A DNA stretch of 64,000 nt from Verrucomicrobiota bacterium (GTDB lineage: Bacteria; Verrucomicrobiota; Verrucomicrobiia; Limisphaerales; UBA9464). The stretch covers positions 1 through 64,000 of the forward strand of contig JAFLEF010000036.1 of the NCBI GenBank assembly GCA_017309115.1, written 5' to 3'. A program made the position numbers and the translations under genes. Under the pieces are notes generated by a model. That model was not told where the DNA came from and searched no databases. It saw nothing but the letters and a program-made list of their open reading frames with translations. How positions within the stretch are numbered: the stretch's first letter is position 1; each line of letters starts with the position of its first letter. Below, in pieces: positions 46,475-53,212 of this stretch.

Positions 46475-47461
46475 ATGTCTCTAAAATCCGATCTCGTTGT
46501 GGTCTGTGGTGGTGGCGGCTTCATCGGCGGCCACCTGGTCGCCGACCTCCGCCGACAAGGCTTCACGCGCGTGCGCTGCGTCGATGCCAAGCCGCAGACC
46601 CAGTGGTATCAGCGCTTCCCCGATATCGAGAACCTCGTGCTCGACCTGGAAGACAAGTCCGCCTGCTACACCGCCCTCCAAGGCGCGCACACGGTGTACA
46701 ACCTGGCCGCCGACATGGGCGGCATGGGCTTCATCGAGCTGAACAAGGGCCTCTGCATGCTCTCGGTGCTGATCAATACGCACCTGCTGATGGCTGCCCG
46801 GGACCTGGGCACCCAGCGCTTCTTCTACGCCTCCAGCGCCTGCGTCTACAACGCCGACAAGCAGCGCGACCCCAACGTCACCGCGCTCAAGGAAGAGGAC
46901 GCCTATCCGGCGCTGCCCGAGGACGGCTACGGCTGGGAGAAGCTCTTCAGCGAACGCATGTGCCGGCATTTCCGGGAGGACTTCGGACTCCTGACCCGCG
47001 TGGCCCGCTACCACAACGTGTACGGACCCTTCGGCACCTTCGAAGGCGGCCGCGAAAAGGCCCCCGCCGCCATGTGCCGCAAGGTGATCGCCGCCAAGCT
47101 GGGCGGGCCGAAGGAACTGGAGATCTGGGGCGACGGGCATCAGACCCGCTCGTTCATGTACATCGACGACTGCCTGAAAGGCACCCAGATGCTGACCGCC
47201 AGCGACTTCGTGGAACCCATCAACATCGGTTCGAGCGAACTGGTGTCGATCAACCAGCTGGCCGACATCGTGGAGGAGATCGCCGGCATCAAGCTGAACC
47301 GCAGCTACAACCTGAAGGCCCCGAAAGGCGTGAACGGCCGCAACTCCGACAACACGCTGATCAAGCAGGTCCTCGGCTGGGAACCCGACACCCGCCTGCG
47401 CGACGGCATGGAAAAAACCTACCGCTGGATCTACGACCAGATGGCGGGCCGGGGAAGCTGA
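46475..47461 (+). CDS. GDP-mannose 3,5-epimerase-like protein
   Basis: The 328-aa extended SDR matches GDP-mannose 3,5-epimerases: VVCGGGGFIGGHLV, NLAADMGGMGFIELNKG, ASSACVYNADKQ (active-site Cys), YGWEKLFSER (Tyr-x-x-x-Lys) and DGHQTRSFMYIDDC. It would convert GDP-D-mannose to GDP-L-galactose or GDP-L-gulose. The coding sequence is markedly more C/G-ending than its neighbours (GAG, CTG, AAG, GCC throughout), suggesting separate acquisition. It ends in GGAAGC TGAGAGC, so the stop is provided by the first heptamer. Confidence 0.88.
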   Translation: MSLKSDLVVVCGGGGFIGGHLVADLRRQGFTRVRCVDAKPQTQWYQRFPDIENLVLDLEDKSACYTALQGAHTVYNLAADMGGMGFIELNKGLCMLSVLINTHLLMAARDLGTQRFFYASSACVYNADKQRDPNVTALKEEDAYPALPEDGYGWEKLFSERMCRHFREDFGLLTRVARYHNVYGPFGTFEGGREKAPAAMCRKVIAAKLGGPKELEIWGDGHQTRSFMYIDDCLKGTQMLTASDFVEPINIGSSELVSINQLADIVEEIAGIKLNRSYNLKAPKGVNGRNSDNTLIKQVLGWEPDTRLRDGMEKTYRWIYDQMAGRGS

Positions 47462-47700
47462 GAGCTGAGAGCAAGACCAGTTGAGAGTTGAAAGTTGAGA
47501 GTTGAGAGACAAAGGCAGCCACCTGGGAGCGCCGGCGTCTCGCCGGCCCGTGCCTGAAGAGGAGAAGAGACGCGAGAAACACGCCGGCGAGACGCCAGCG
47601 CTCCCAGGCGCCTTTTCCTTACCGCTTACCGCTTACCGCTTCCCGTCTTTGTCTCTCAACTCTCAACTTTCAACTCTCAACCCGCCCCCTACACTTCCCC
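47462..47700. repeat. Repeat-built spacer
   Basis: The left edge holds CTGAGAG and TTGAGAG/TTGAAAG. The centre has GGGAGCGCCGGCGTCTCGCC (47525) and the reverse orientation GAGACGCCAGCGCTCCC (47588). The right edge has TTACCGC x2 and CTCTCAA/CTTTCAA, ending about 20 bases before the next ATG. Confidence 0.8.
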
Positions 47701-47949
47701 ATGCCCGTAAACGACACCGGCTTAAATCCGGCTAAACTTCGGCAGGTTGGACGCCGAAGTCCGGCCCGCGATGGCTTGAAGGCGGGACTTGCGTTGCAGG
47801 CAGTGGCCCTCGAGTTCCAGAAGGCCTTCCATCACCAAGGACCGAAACGAGGGGTTTATCGGTTCAAGACCCATCAGGACGCCGACCAATGGATTCGTCA
47901 GATGCAGGCCCGCCGGGAAATCCCAGAAAAACTGAGAGCTGAGAGGTAA
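47701..47949 (+). CDS. Small hypothetical protein, 82 aa
   Basis: The product is basic. Its middle (LALQAVALEFQKAFHHQGPK) and end (RGVYRFKTHQDADQWIRQMQ) form a believable small helical protein; the RGVYRFKT..DA..W pattern resembles short antitoxin-like or linked proteins seen in toxin-antitoxin loci, but I cannot assign it. The last codons, KLRAER plus the stop, lie in the CTGAGAG repeat, so the original C-terminus may have been lost or altered by repeat insertion. Confidence 0.5.
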   Translation: MPVNDTGLNPAKLRQVGRRSPARDGLKAGLALQAVALEFQKAFHHQGPKRGVYRFKTHQDADQWIRQMQARREIPEKLRAER

Positions 47950-48462
47950 AGGCGAGTTGAGAGTTGAGAGTTGAAAGTTGAGAGACAAAGGCAACGAACT
48001 GGGAGCGCTGACGTTTCGCCGGCGAGTATCTGCGAAGACCGGTAAGCGGTAAGCGGCAAGGTAGGGATGGACCGCTGGGCCGTCCCCCTATGGAGTGCGG
48101 TAGCCATGCTAGCCATGCTACCGCTTTCCCACGGGCGAGGTTCCAGCGATCACCCACCCGTCACCCCTCCACGCACGACCTGGGAAAATGGGAAAGCGGT
48201 AGCACGGCTAGCACGGCTACCGCACTCCATAAAAAACCGCGCCCCGCCCGGGGCAAGGTCACCCCTTCCGGTCTCTCAACTCTCAACTTTCAACTCTCAA
48301 CCCGCCCCCGGTAGGGCGAGGCTCCGCCGAGCCGCCCTTCCTTACCCCTTACCGCTTACCCCTTACCCGTTCCGACCTCTCAGCTCTCAGCTGCGGCCAA
48401 CGGCCGCCCGCCGCTTGCCTCTTGCCCTGTTCCCCCTTTCAGACCTAGGGTGCCTTACCCAG
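47950..48462. repeat. Repeat-built spacer with paired hairpins
   Basis: The left part has TTGAGAG/TTGAAAG, GGGAGCGCTGACGTTTCGCC (48002), GGTAAGC and GGGATGGACCGCTGGGCCGT (48062). Two GCGGTAGC...GCTACCGC hairpins with GCTAGCAC-type loops face each other (48096-48124 and 48197-48226). The right part has CTCTCAA/CTTTCAA, GGCTCCGCCGAGCC, TTACCCC and CTCTCAG. Confidence 0.85.
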
Positions 48463-49059
48463 ATGGACCATCCGGCCCTTGACCCGCTGATGGGCGAAAT
48501 GATCGGCGATTGCCGGGCAGCCTGTGCCGCCTCCGACCTCGCGGCTGACTCCGCAGGTGTCGATTCCGAGCGTTGCGCCACGCATCTGCGGGAAACGGCG
48601 GCCCTCATCATCCACGTCGAGACGCTTCTTCAGCACCACTTCCTGCCAGCCGAACCCGCCGTCCCCGTCTTTGCCGATCCGACGCCCGCTCCCACAACAA
48701 CACCGGATGCTGCTGCGGATCCCAGTCCGACTGCGAACTCCGAGTCCCCCGATCCGGCCGAATCCGCCGCATCTGCGACGGCGGTCCCGCCCTCACCACC
48801 TCCGGTAGTCCTGCCGCCGGCCGACCCGATTCTGTGCACCCTGACCACCCCGGCGGAGATCAGCCTTCTGGTCCACGAGATCCGGGGCATTCGATCGGTC
48901 TTTGTCTTGGGCGCCGAGTTGGACTTGAAGCCCACCGAGAGCGAGAACCTCTTCAAAGCCGCCGCCCAGATGACGCGAAGGCTCGAGCCGCTCATTCGCG
49001 ACTTCTTCGCCAAGCTCGGCGGCTCCGCCGAGACCGGCGAGTTGAAAGTTGAAAGTTGA
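48463..49059 (+). CDS. Hypothetical protein with proline/alanine-rich linker
   Basis: The 198-aa product has an N-terminal helical segment with Cys and His (MIGDCRAACAASDLAADSAG, LRETAALIIHVETLLQHHFL). A Pro/Ala/Thr/Asp-rich linker (about 65-115) and a C-terminal helical segment (ILCTLTTPAEISLLVHEIRG, NLFKAAAQMTRRLEPLIRDF) follow. I do not recognise a family. The tail GELKVES and the stop come from TTGAAAG repeats. No signal peptide. The start at ATG 48463 avoids repeat-derived sequence upstream. Confidence 0.55.
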   Translation: MDHPALDPLMGEMIGDCRAACAASDLAADSAGVDSERCATHLRETAALIIHVETLLQHHFLPAEPAVPVFADPTPAPTTTPDAAADPSPTANSESPDPAESAASATAVPPSPPPVVLPPADPILCTLTTPAEISLLVHEIRGIRSVFVLGAELDLKPTESENLFKAAAQMTRRLEPLIRDFFAKLGGSAETGELKVES

Positions 49060-49213
49060 GAGGTAAAACCGGTAAGCGGTAAGCGGTAAGCGGTAAGGAA
49101 ATCAAAAGACGGAAGAGTTCCCGCGGAGCTCGCGGAGGAGCGAACCAACACGGTGAAGCTAGGCTTCGTCCGAGTTAATCAGTGCCCATTTCTTCGCGCC
49201 TCCCGCTTACCGC
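49060..49213. repeat. Short repeat spacer between convergent genes
   Basis: GGTAAGC x3-4 follows the hypothetical gene. A CGCGGAGCTCGCGG element lies at about 49118, and TTACCGC x2 provides the stop codon of the four-helix-bundle gene on the minus strand. A block with AATCAGTGCCCATTTCTTCG (49175) recurs at about 49952. Confidence 0.75.
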
Positions 49214-49606
49214 TTACCGCTTCGCCACCTGCCGATCCATGAGTAGATACAACTGCCGGCTGAGTTTGTCGGCTCGTTCCAATAAATGTTCGGCTTCCGG
49301 AGCGGTGAGGAGATCCAGTCTCTGAAACACCAAGACCATTGAGGCTGTTTCAAACAGGGAGCGTCGGCCGATATTGAGAAACTGACGGAACTCGGCGAGG
49401 TGCGGACTGCCGCTGCCTTCCGCAATATTGTTGGCTACCGAAAGCCCCGCCGCGCGCAACTGATCGGCATATCGAAATAGCCGACGTTTATCCAAAGACT
49501 GAGCCACGCGGTGAAATTCCACAGCCAAGTCGGCGGCTGCCTGCCAAACCTCGAGATCCAAAAACCTCCAATGGGATTTTCGCTGTTCGCTCCGCGTATC
49601 GCTCAC
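49214..49606 (-). CDS. Four-helix bundle protein (S23/IVP family)
   Basis: The 130-aa product fits the four-helix bundle family first known from 23S rRNA intervening sequences: FLDLEVWQAAADLAVEFHRV, LRAAGLSVANNIAEGSG, EFRQFLNIGRRSLFETASMV and LLTAPEAEHLLERADKLSRQ. No rRNA is nearby, so it is one of the free-standing members, which are common in PVC and Bacteroidota genomes and often found beside repeats or retroelements. Its stop TAA lies in a GGTAAGC heptamer. The molecular function is unproven. Confidence 0.88.
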   Translation of the reverse strand: MSDTRSEQRKSHWRFLDLEVWQAAADLAVEFHRVAQSLDKRRLFRYADQLRAAGLSVANNIAEGSGSPHLAEFRQFLNIGRRSLFETASMVLVFQRLDLLTAPEAEHLLERADKLSRQLYLLMDRQVAKR

Positions 49607-50037
49607 CTCTGATTTCTACCTCACTCCTGCCGCCTCCGACTATCCACAAACTTAGTGAGCAGCAAACCGGTAAGCGGTAAGCGGTAAGCGTGAAGGTAGG
49701 AAACCGGTAAGCGGGAAGCGGCAAGCGGTAAGGAAAGGCGAGGCGTGGTAGGGGAGAGAGTCGGTAAGCGCGAAGCGAACGCAAAGCGCGGGAGGACGGG
49801 AATCTCGCCGAGCCGGTCCTATTCGTCCCTCGAGTCGCACTCCGGAAGCACAGATGGGAAAACCCCAGGAGTGGTGGAAAAAACCGGTAAGAAGAAAGCG
49901 GTAAGCGGTAAGGAAACGCGAGGCGGGTTTGGGGTAAGACTTCGCCCAAGTCAATCAGTGCCCTATTCTTCGCGCCTCTCGCTTACCGCCTGCCGCTTGC
50001 CGCCTACCGCCTACCGCTTACCGCTTACCGCTTACCC
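49607..50037. repeat. Repeat spacer abutting the EpsI-like start codon
   Basis: GGTAAGC runs lie at 49670-49690, 49700-49730 and 49885-49910. TTACCGC/CTACCGC heptamers at 49981-50036 end with ACCC directly before ATG. The leader therefore has no Shine-Dalgarno sequence. No gene is supported. Confidence 0.8.
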
Positions 50038-50760
50038 ATGCGCTTAGCATTTCTCAACGCCCTGTTCTTCCTCGGCATCAGCGGGTCCTGGGCCTGGTAC
50101 CACGTCGCGCCGCCGTCGCCGCCCACCCGATTCAGCTTCACGGCGACCAATCAGGTGGCCGGATTCAAGTTCAAGCCGGAATCTATCGGGGAAAGCGCCG
50201 CGGCCACGCTGGCCACGACGAATCTGTTCAATGGCACCTTCTACGGACCCAAGGGCGAACGGATCACCGCGTTCATGGGCGAATGGCGCGCCGACAATTC
50301 CAAGGAACTGAGCGTCGTGCAGCACACGCCGGATGTGTGCTGGGTGGGCGCCGGTTGGACGCCCTCGGCCAACGATCATCCCAGCCAGGTGGAGTTTGAA
50401 TTCGGCGACCTGCGAATCCCGTTTGAAGTCCGCACCTTCAAGCCCCCCGGTGGCGGCTTCCGCGAACTCACCGTCTGGTGCACCCTGGTCAACGGTCAGG
50501 TCTACGGCGAACTCAGCCGGTTCACCCCGCCTGATGCGAGCCCCGACCTTTCGCCCAAGGCCAAGTCGAATCAGACCGCGCGTCGGTTGGCCGGCGGTCA
50601 GTTCCTGAACGCCGTTCGCGGTCGGACGGCGGGCAGCGGCGACAAGCAATTTGTCCGCTTCTCGGCCCCACTGTCTGGCGACTGGCGCCCCGTCCTCCGC
50701 GATCTGCAAGCCTTCGCGCAGCGGTGGCTGGCGCTCAGGAAGTTGAGAGTTGAAAGTTGA
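50038..50760 (+). CDS. EpsI-like (exosortase-associated) protein
   Basis: This 240-aa protein has an N-terminal membrane anchor (LAFLNALFFLGISGSWAWYH) and an EpsI/DUF3485-type domain. The diagnostic block is QHTPDVCWVGAGWTP, followed by IPFEVRTFKPPGGGFRELTV and a WCTLVNGQVYG segment. EpsI proteins accompany exosortases in EPS export and PEP-CTERM sorting, which fits the PEP-CTERM genes at 6 kb, but no exosortase is in the window. The last residues KLRVES and the stop come from TTGAGAG repeats, and the 5' leader is TTACCGC repeats, so the gene is enclosed by the repeat. Confidence 0.75.
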   Translation: MRLAFLNALFFLGISGSWAWYHVAPPSPPTRFSFTATNQVAGFKFKPESIGESAAATLATTNLFNGTFYGPKGERITAFMGEWRADNSKELSVVQHTPDVCWVGAGWTPSANDHPSQVEFEFGDLRIPFEVRTFKPPGGGFRELTVWCTLVNGQVYGELSRFTPPDASPDLSPKAKSNQTARRLAGGQFLNAVRGRTAGSGDKQFVRFSAPLSGDWRPVLRDLQAFAQRWLALRKLRVES

Positions 50761-51081
50761 GAGTTGAGAGACCGGAACGGGAGAAATCCATCGACGCTGA
50801 CGCGCCTAGGATCTGGTCCGCGAAGCCGCTCGCGTTTCGGAAGGTTACTTCCGACAGCACGTTCCTTGGATCTACCTCTCAGCTCTCAGCTCTCAGCTCT
50901 CAGCTAGCATCTTCCTTCCCGCTTACCGCTTCGCGCTTACCCCTTACCGGCCTTCGCTTCCGGCTTTCCCTCCGCGAACTCCGCGCCCTCCGCGGGAGAA
51001 CGCCTTTCCCTTCCGGTCTCTCAACTCTCAACTTTCAACTCTCAACTGGTTCCCTACCTTCCCGTCCGAAGGAGAAAACCT
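50761..51081. repeat. Repeat-built spacer
   Basis: TTGAGAG at the left is followed by a TCGGAAGG/CTTCCGA hairpin (about 50840-50857), CTCTCAG x4, TTACCGC-type units, CTCCGCG-type octamers (50970-51000) and CTCTCAA/CTTTCAA, ending near 51046, about 35 bases before the antitoxin start. Confidence 0.8.
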
Positions 51082-51333
51082 GTGTCCACGACCATTCCAG
51101 CCGCCGAGGCGAAAGCGAAGTTCTCGGAACTGCTCGATAGAGTGCAGTGCGGTGAGAGCTTTTCCATAACTCTGAACGGAGAGGAGCGGGCCAAGTTGGT
51201 GCCAACCCAGCGAGCCAGTCTGGAGCAAATTCAGGGGGTCATTGCTCAGATCAAGGCGTCGCGAAGCACGCTCAATCGTCCCGGACAGCCCATGGTCCGT
51301 ATCAAGGAACTCGTCGCTGAGGGAAGGCCGTGA
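51082..51333 (+). CDS. Phd/YefM-type antitoxin, apparently orphan
   Basis: This 83-aa protein starts at GTG 51082. It has the type II antitoxin Phd/YefM fold: IPAAEAKAKFSELLDRVQCG, then ESFSITLNGEERAKLVPTQ and a flexible C-terminus for toxin binding (RSTLNRPGQPMVRIKELVAE). Such antitoxins repress their own promoter and neutralise a RelE or PIN toxin encoded just downstream. No toxin frame follows; the stop is followed by heptamer repeats. The toxin may have been removed by repeat insertion, or the protein may work alone. Confidence 0.8.
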   Translation: MSTTIPAAEAKAKFSELLDRVQCGESFSITLNGEERAKLVPTQRASLEQIQGVIAQIKASRSTLNRPGQPMVRIKELVAEGRP

Positions 51334-51561
51334 AAGCTGAAAGAAAGACCAGTTGAGAGTTGAAAGTTGAGAGTTGAGAGTTGAGAGACAAAGGCAACGA
51401 CGCTGTCGGGAGTGACCTCCCGAGACGCCGCTCCCGCTTCCCGCTTACCCGTTTCGCTTTCCCTCCGCGCCTCCGCGCCTCCGCGCCTCCGCGGGAGAAC
51501 TCTCCCCCTTCCGGTCTCTCAACTCTCAACTTTCAACTCTCAACTGGCTCCGCGCTTCCGC
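51334..51561. repeat. Repeat-built spacer
   Basis: TTGAGAG/TTGAAAG lies at the left. A TCGGGAG/CTCCCGA hairpin (51409-51427) resembles 41408-41430. CCTCCGCG octamers repeat four times at about 51465-51494. The right edge has CTCTCAA/CTTTCAA, ending about 18 bases before the next ATG. Confidence 0.8.
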
Positions 51562-51822
51562 ATGCTCTACTTCAAATCCCGGAACGTTTCTTTCCTGATC
51601 CTGGCGATCGCTGCGTCGGTGAGTTCGCGATTGGTGTTTACGTACTGGGCGGATCCAGAGGGACCCAATTTGCTCGTTACCACCGGACTGAGCGTCGTCG
51701 TCTTCGTCCTCACTTTGGCCGCCTACTATTCCCTCGGTCGCTTGGTCGGGCTCACCCGGCTCCTGGTCGCGCTGGCGATCCAGATCCTCTTGGTGGTGGG
51801 AGTGGCGGTTTGGGGAAAATGA
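51562..51822 (+). CDS. Small membrane protein, 86 aa
   Basis: The product has three predicted membrane segments (VSFLILAIAASVSSRLVFTY, LLVTTGLSVVVFVLTLAAYY, LLVALAIQILLVVGVAVWG) joined by short loops. No family is recognised. ATG 51562 gives a compact protein immediately after the repeats, and the frame has normal coding character. The stop is followed by GGCAAGG and the GGGATGGACCGCTGGGCCGT element. It could be a real membrane protein of unknown role; a chance hydrophobic frame is less likely. Confidence 0.55.
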   Translation: MLYFKSRNVSFLILAIAASVSSRLVFTYWADPEGPNLLVTTGLSVVVFVLTLAAYYSLGRLVGLTRLLVALAIQILLVVGVAVWGK

Positions 51823-52292
51823 GAAGCGGCAAGGTAGGGATGGACCGCTGGGCCGTCCCCAGTCCGCCGGCGCAGCAAGGTGGACTGGATGTTGGTGGTC
51901 AGCCCCAGAATCACTCACGCCCAATTGCCGAAGGCCGGTAAGTGGTAAGGGGTAAGGGCAAAAACATTCGACTGGGAGCGCTGGCGTCTCGCCGGCCCTT
52001 TGGAACTACAAATCCCAATTTCTTCCCGCAGAGGCGCTGAGGCGCGGAGAAGAGGATTGGAACCACGAATTGGAAGCAATCGCGCGAAGGGGAGATTCGT
52101 TCTGATCGCCGGTCCTTCCTTCCCGCTTGCGAGCTCCTTTCCTTACCCCTTACCGCTTACCCCTTACCGGCCTTCGCTTCCCGCTTCCCGCTTCCCCCTT
52201 TTCGCTTTCCCTCCGCGCCTCCGCGCCTCCGCGGGAACCACTCCCCGGTCCTCTCTCTCAGCTCTCAACTCTCAGCTCTCAGCTTTTCACCA
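51823..52292. repeat. Last repeat-built spacer before the glycan operon
   Basis: GGGATGGACCGCTGGGCCGT with its trailing segment (51836-51905) recurs from 30777, 39997 and 48062. GGTAAGG/GGTAAGC, GGGAGCGCTGGCGTCTCGCC (51973), GAGGCGC-type units (52028) and their reverse CCTCCGCG (52209-52228), TTACCGC/TTACCCC and CTCTCAG follow. The last heptamer ends seven bases before the ATG. Confidence 0.85.
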
Positions 52293-53207
52293 ATGCGTAT
52301 CGGAATAGGTCCCTCCACCTTTGCTCAGGAGGACAAAACGCCGCTGGAATTGCTCCAGCAGGCTGGAATCACGGTTGTTCCCAACCCCACCGGTAAGCGG
52401 CTGACGGAAGCCGAAATCACCCAGTTTCTGGTGGGCGAGAAGCTCGACGGCCTTCTGGCCGGACTCGAACCCTTAAATCGACGGGTTCTGGAGGCGGCTC
52501 GGCCCACCCTCAAGGCCATCGCCCGGGTGGGGATCGGCATCACCAACGTCGATGTCGCCGCCTGCCGCGAGTTCGGGATTCGCTTCAGCTTCACTCCCGA
52601 CGGTCCGACGGAAGCCGTCGCCGAGATGACCCTGGCGGCGTTGCTGACCCTTTCTCGGGACCTGCTCCCGATGAATGCCGCCCTGCACGCGGGCAAGTGG
52701 CCCAAAATGATTTCACGGAGCCTGAAGGAGCTCACGGTGCTGGTGGTGGGCTACGGTCGGATCGGCCGGGCAGTGGCAGCCGAGCTGTCCCAGTTGGGGA
52801 GCACGATCCTGGTGTGTGATCCGTTCCTGCCGGCGACCGCCCCGTGTGAGTTCCAGAAGGTCACCTTGACTGAGGGTCTGGCCGAGGCCGATGTGGTGAC
52901 CCTCCATGCCGCGGGAGACAAGGCCTTGCTCGGGGAAGCCGAGTTTGTCCAGGCCAAGCCGGGCCTGATCGTCCTCAACTCTGCGCGTGGCGAGCTGGTG
53001 GAAGAGGCTGCTCTGGTCCGGGCACTGGAGAGCGGTCGGGTCGGCAAAGCCTGGTTCGATGCCTTCTGGCAGGAACCCTACACCGGGCCGTTGACCCGAT
53101 TTGAGCAGGTGTTGCTGACGCCCCACACCTGCACCTACACCCGCCGCTGCCGCCTCGCGATGGAAAGCGAAGCGGTCCGAAACCTGTTGGCGGATTTGAA
53201 GGCCTAA
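52293..53207 (+). CDS. D-isomer-specific 2-hydroxyacid dehydrogenase
   Basis: This 304-aa protein is of the SerA/D-hydroxyacid dehydrogenase family. The NAD motif is VVGYGRIGRAVAAEL with a following acidic residue (VCDPF), and other conserved elements are IARVGIGITNVDVAACRE, SARGELVEEAALVRALESG and the C-terminal LLTPHTCTYTRRCRLAMES with the catalytic His. It lacks the ACT domain of SerA. It starts the glycan operon 52.3-57.3 kb and may provide a keto or hydroxy acid for sugar synthesis. The SDR starts six bases after the stop. Confidence 0.88.
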   Translation: MRIGIGPSTFAQEDKTPLELLQQAGITVVPNPTGKRLTEAEITQFLVGEKLDGLLAGLEPLNRRVLEAARPTLKAIARVGIGITNVDVAACREFGIRFSFTPDGPTEAVAEMTLAALLTLSRDLLPMNAALHAGKWPKMISRSLKELTVLVVGYGRIGRAVAAELSQLGSTILVCDPFLPATAPCEFQKVTLTEGLAEADVVTLHAAGDKALLGEAEFVQAKPGLIVLNSARGELVEEAALVRALESGRVGKAWFDAFWQEPYTGPLTRFEQVLLTPHTCTYTRRCRLAMESEAVRNLLADLKA

Positions 53208-53212
53208 CTCCC

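Noticed and set aside
49214-49606. 23S rRNA intervening sequence suggested by the four-helix-bundle protein
   Set aside because: No rRNA sequence flanks the gene; it is a free-standing family member.
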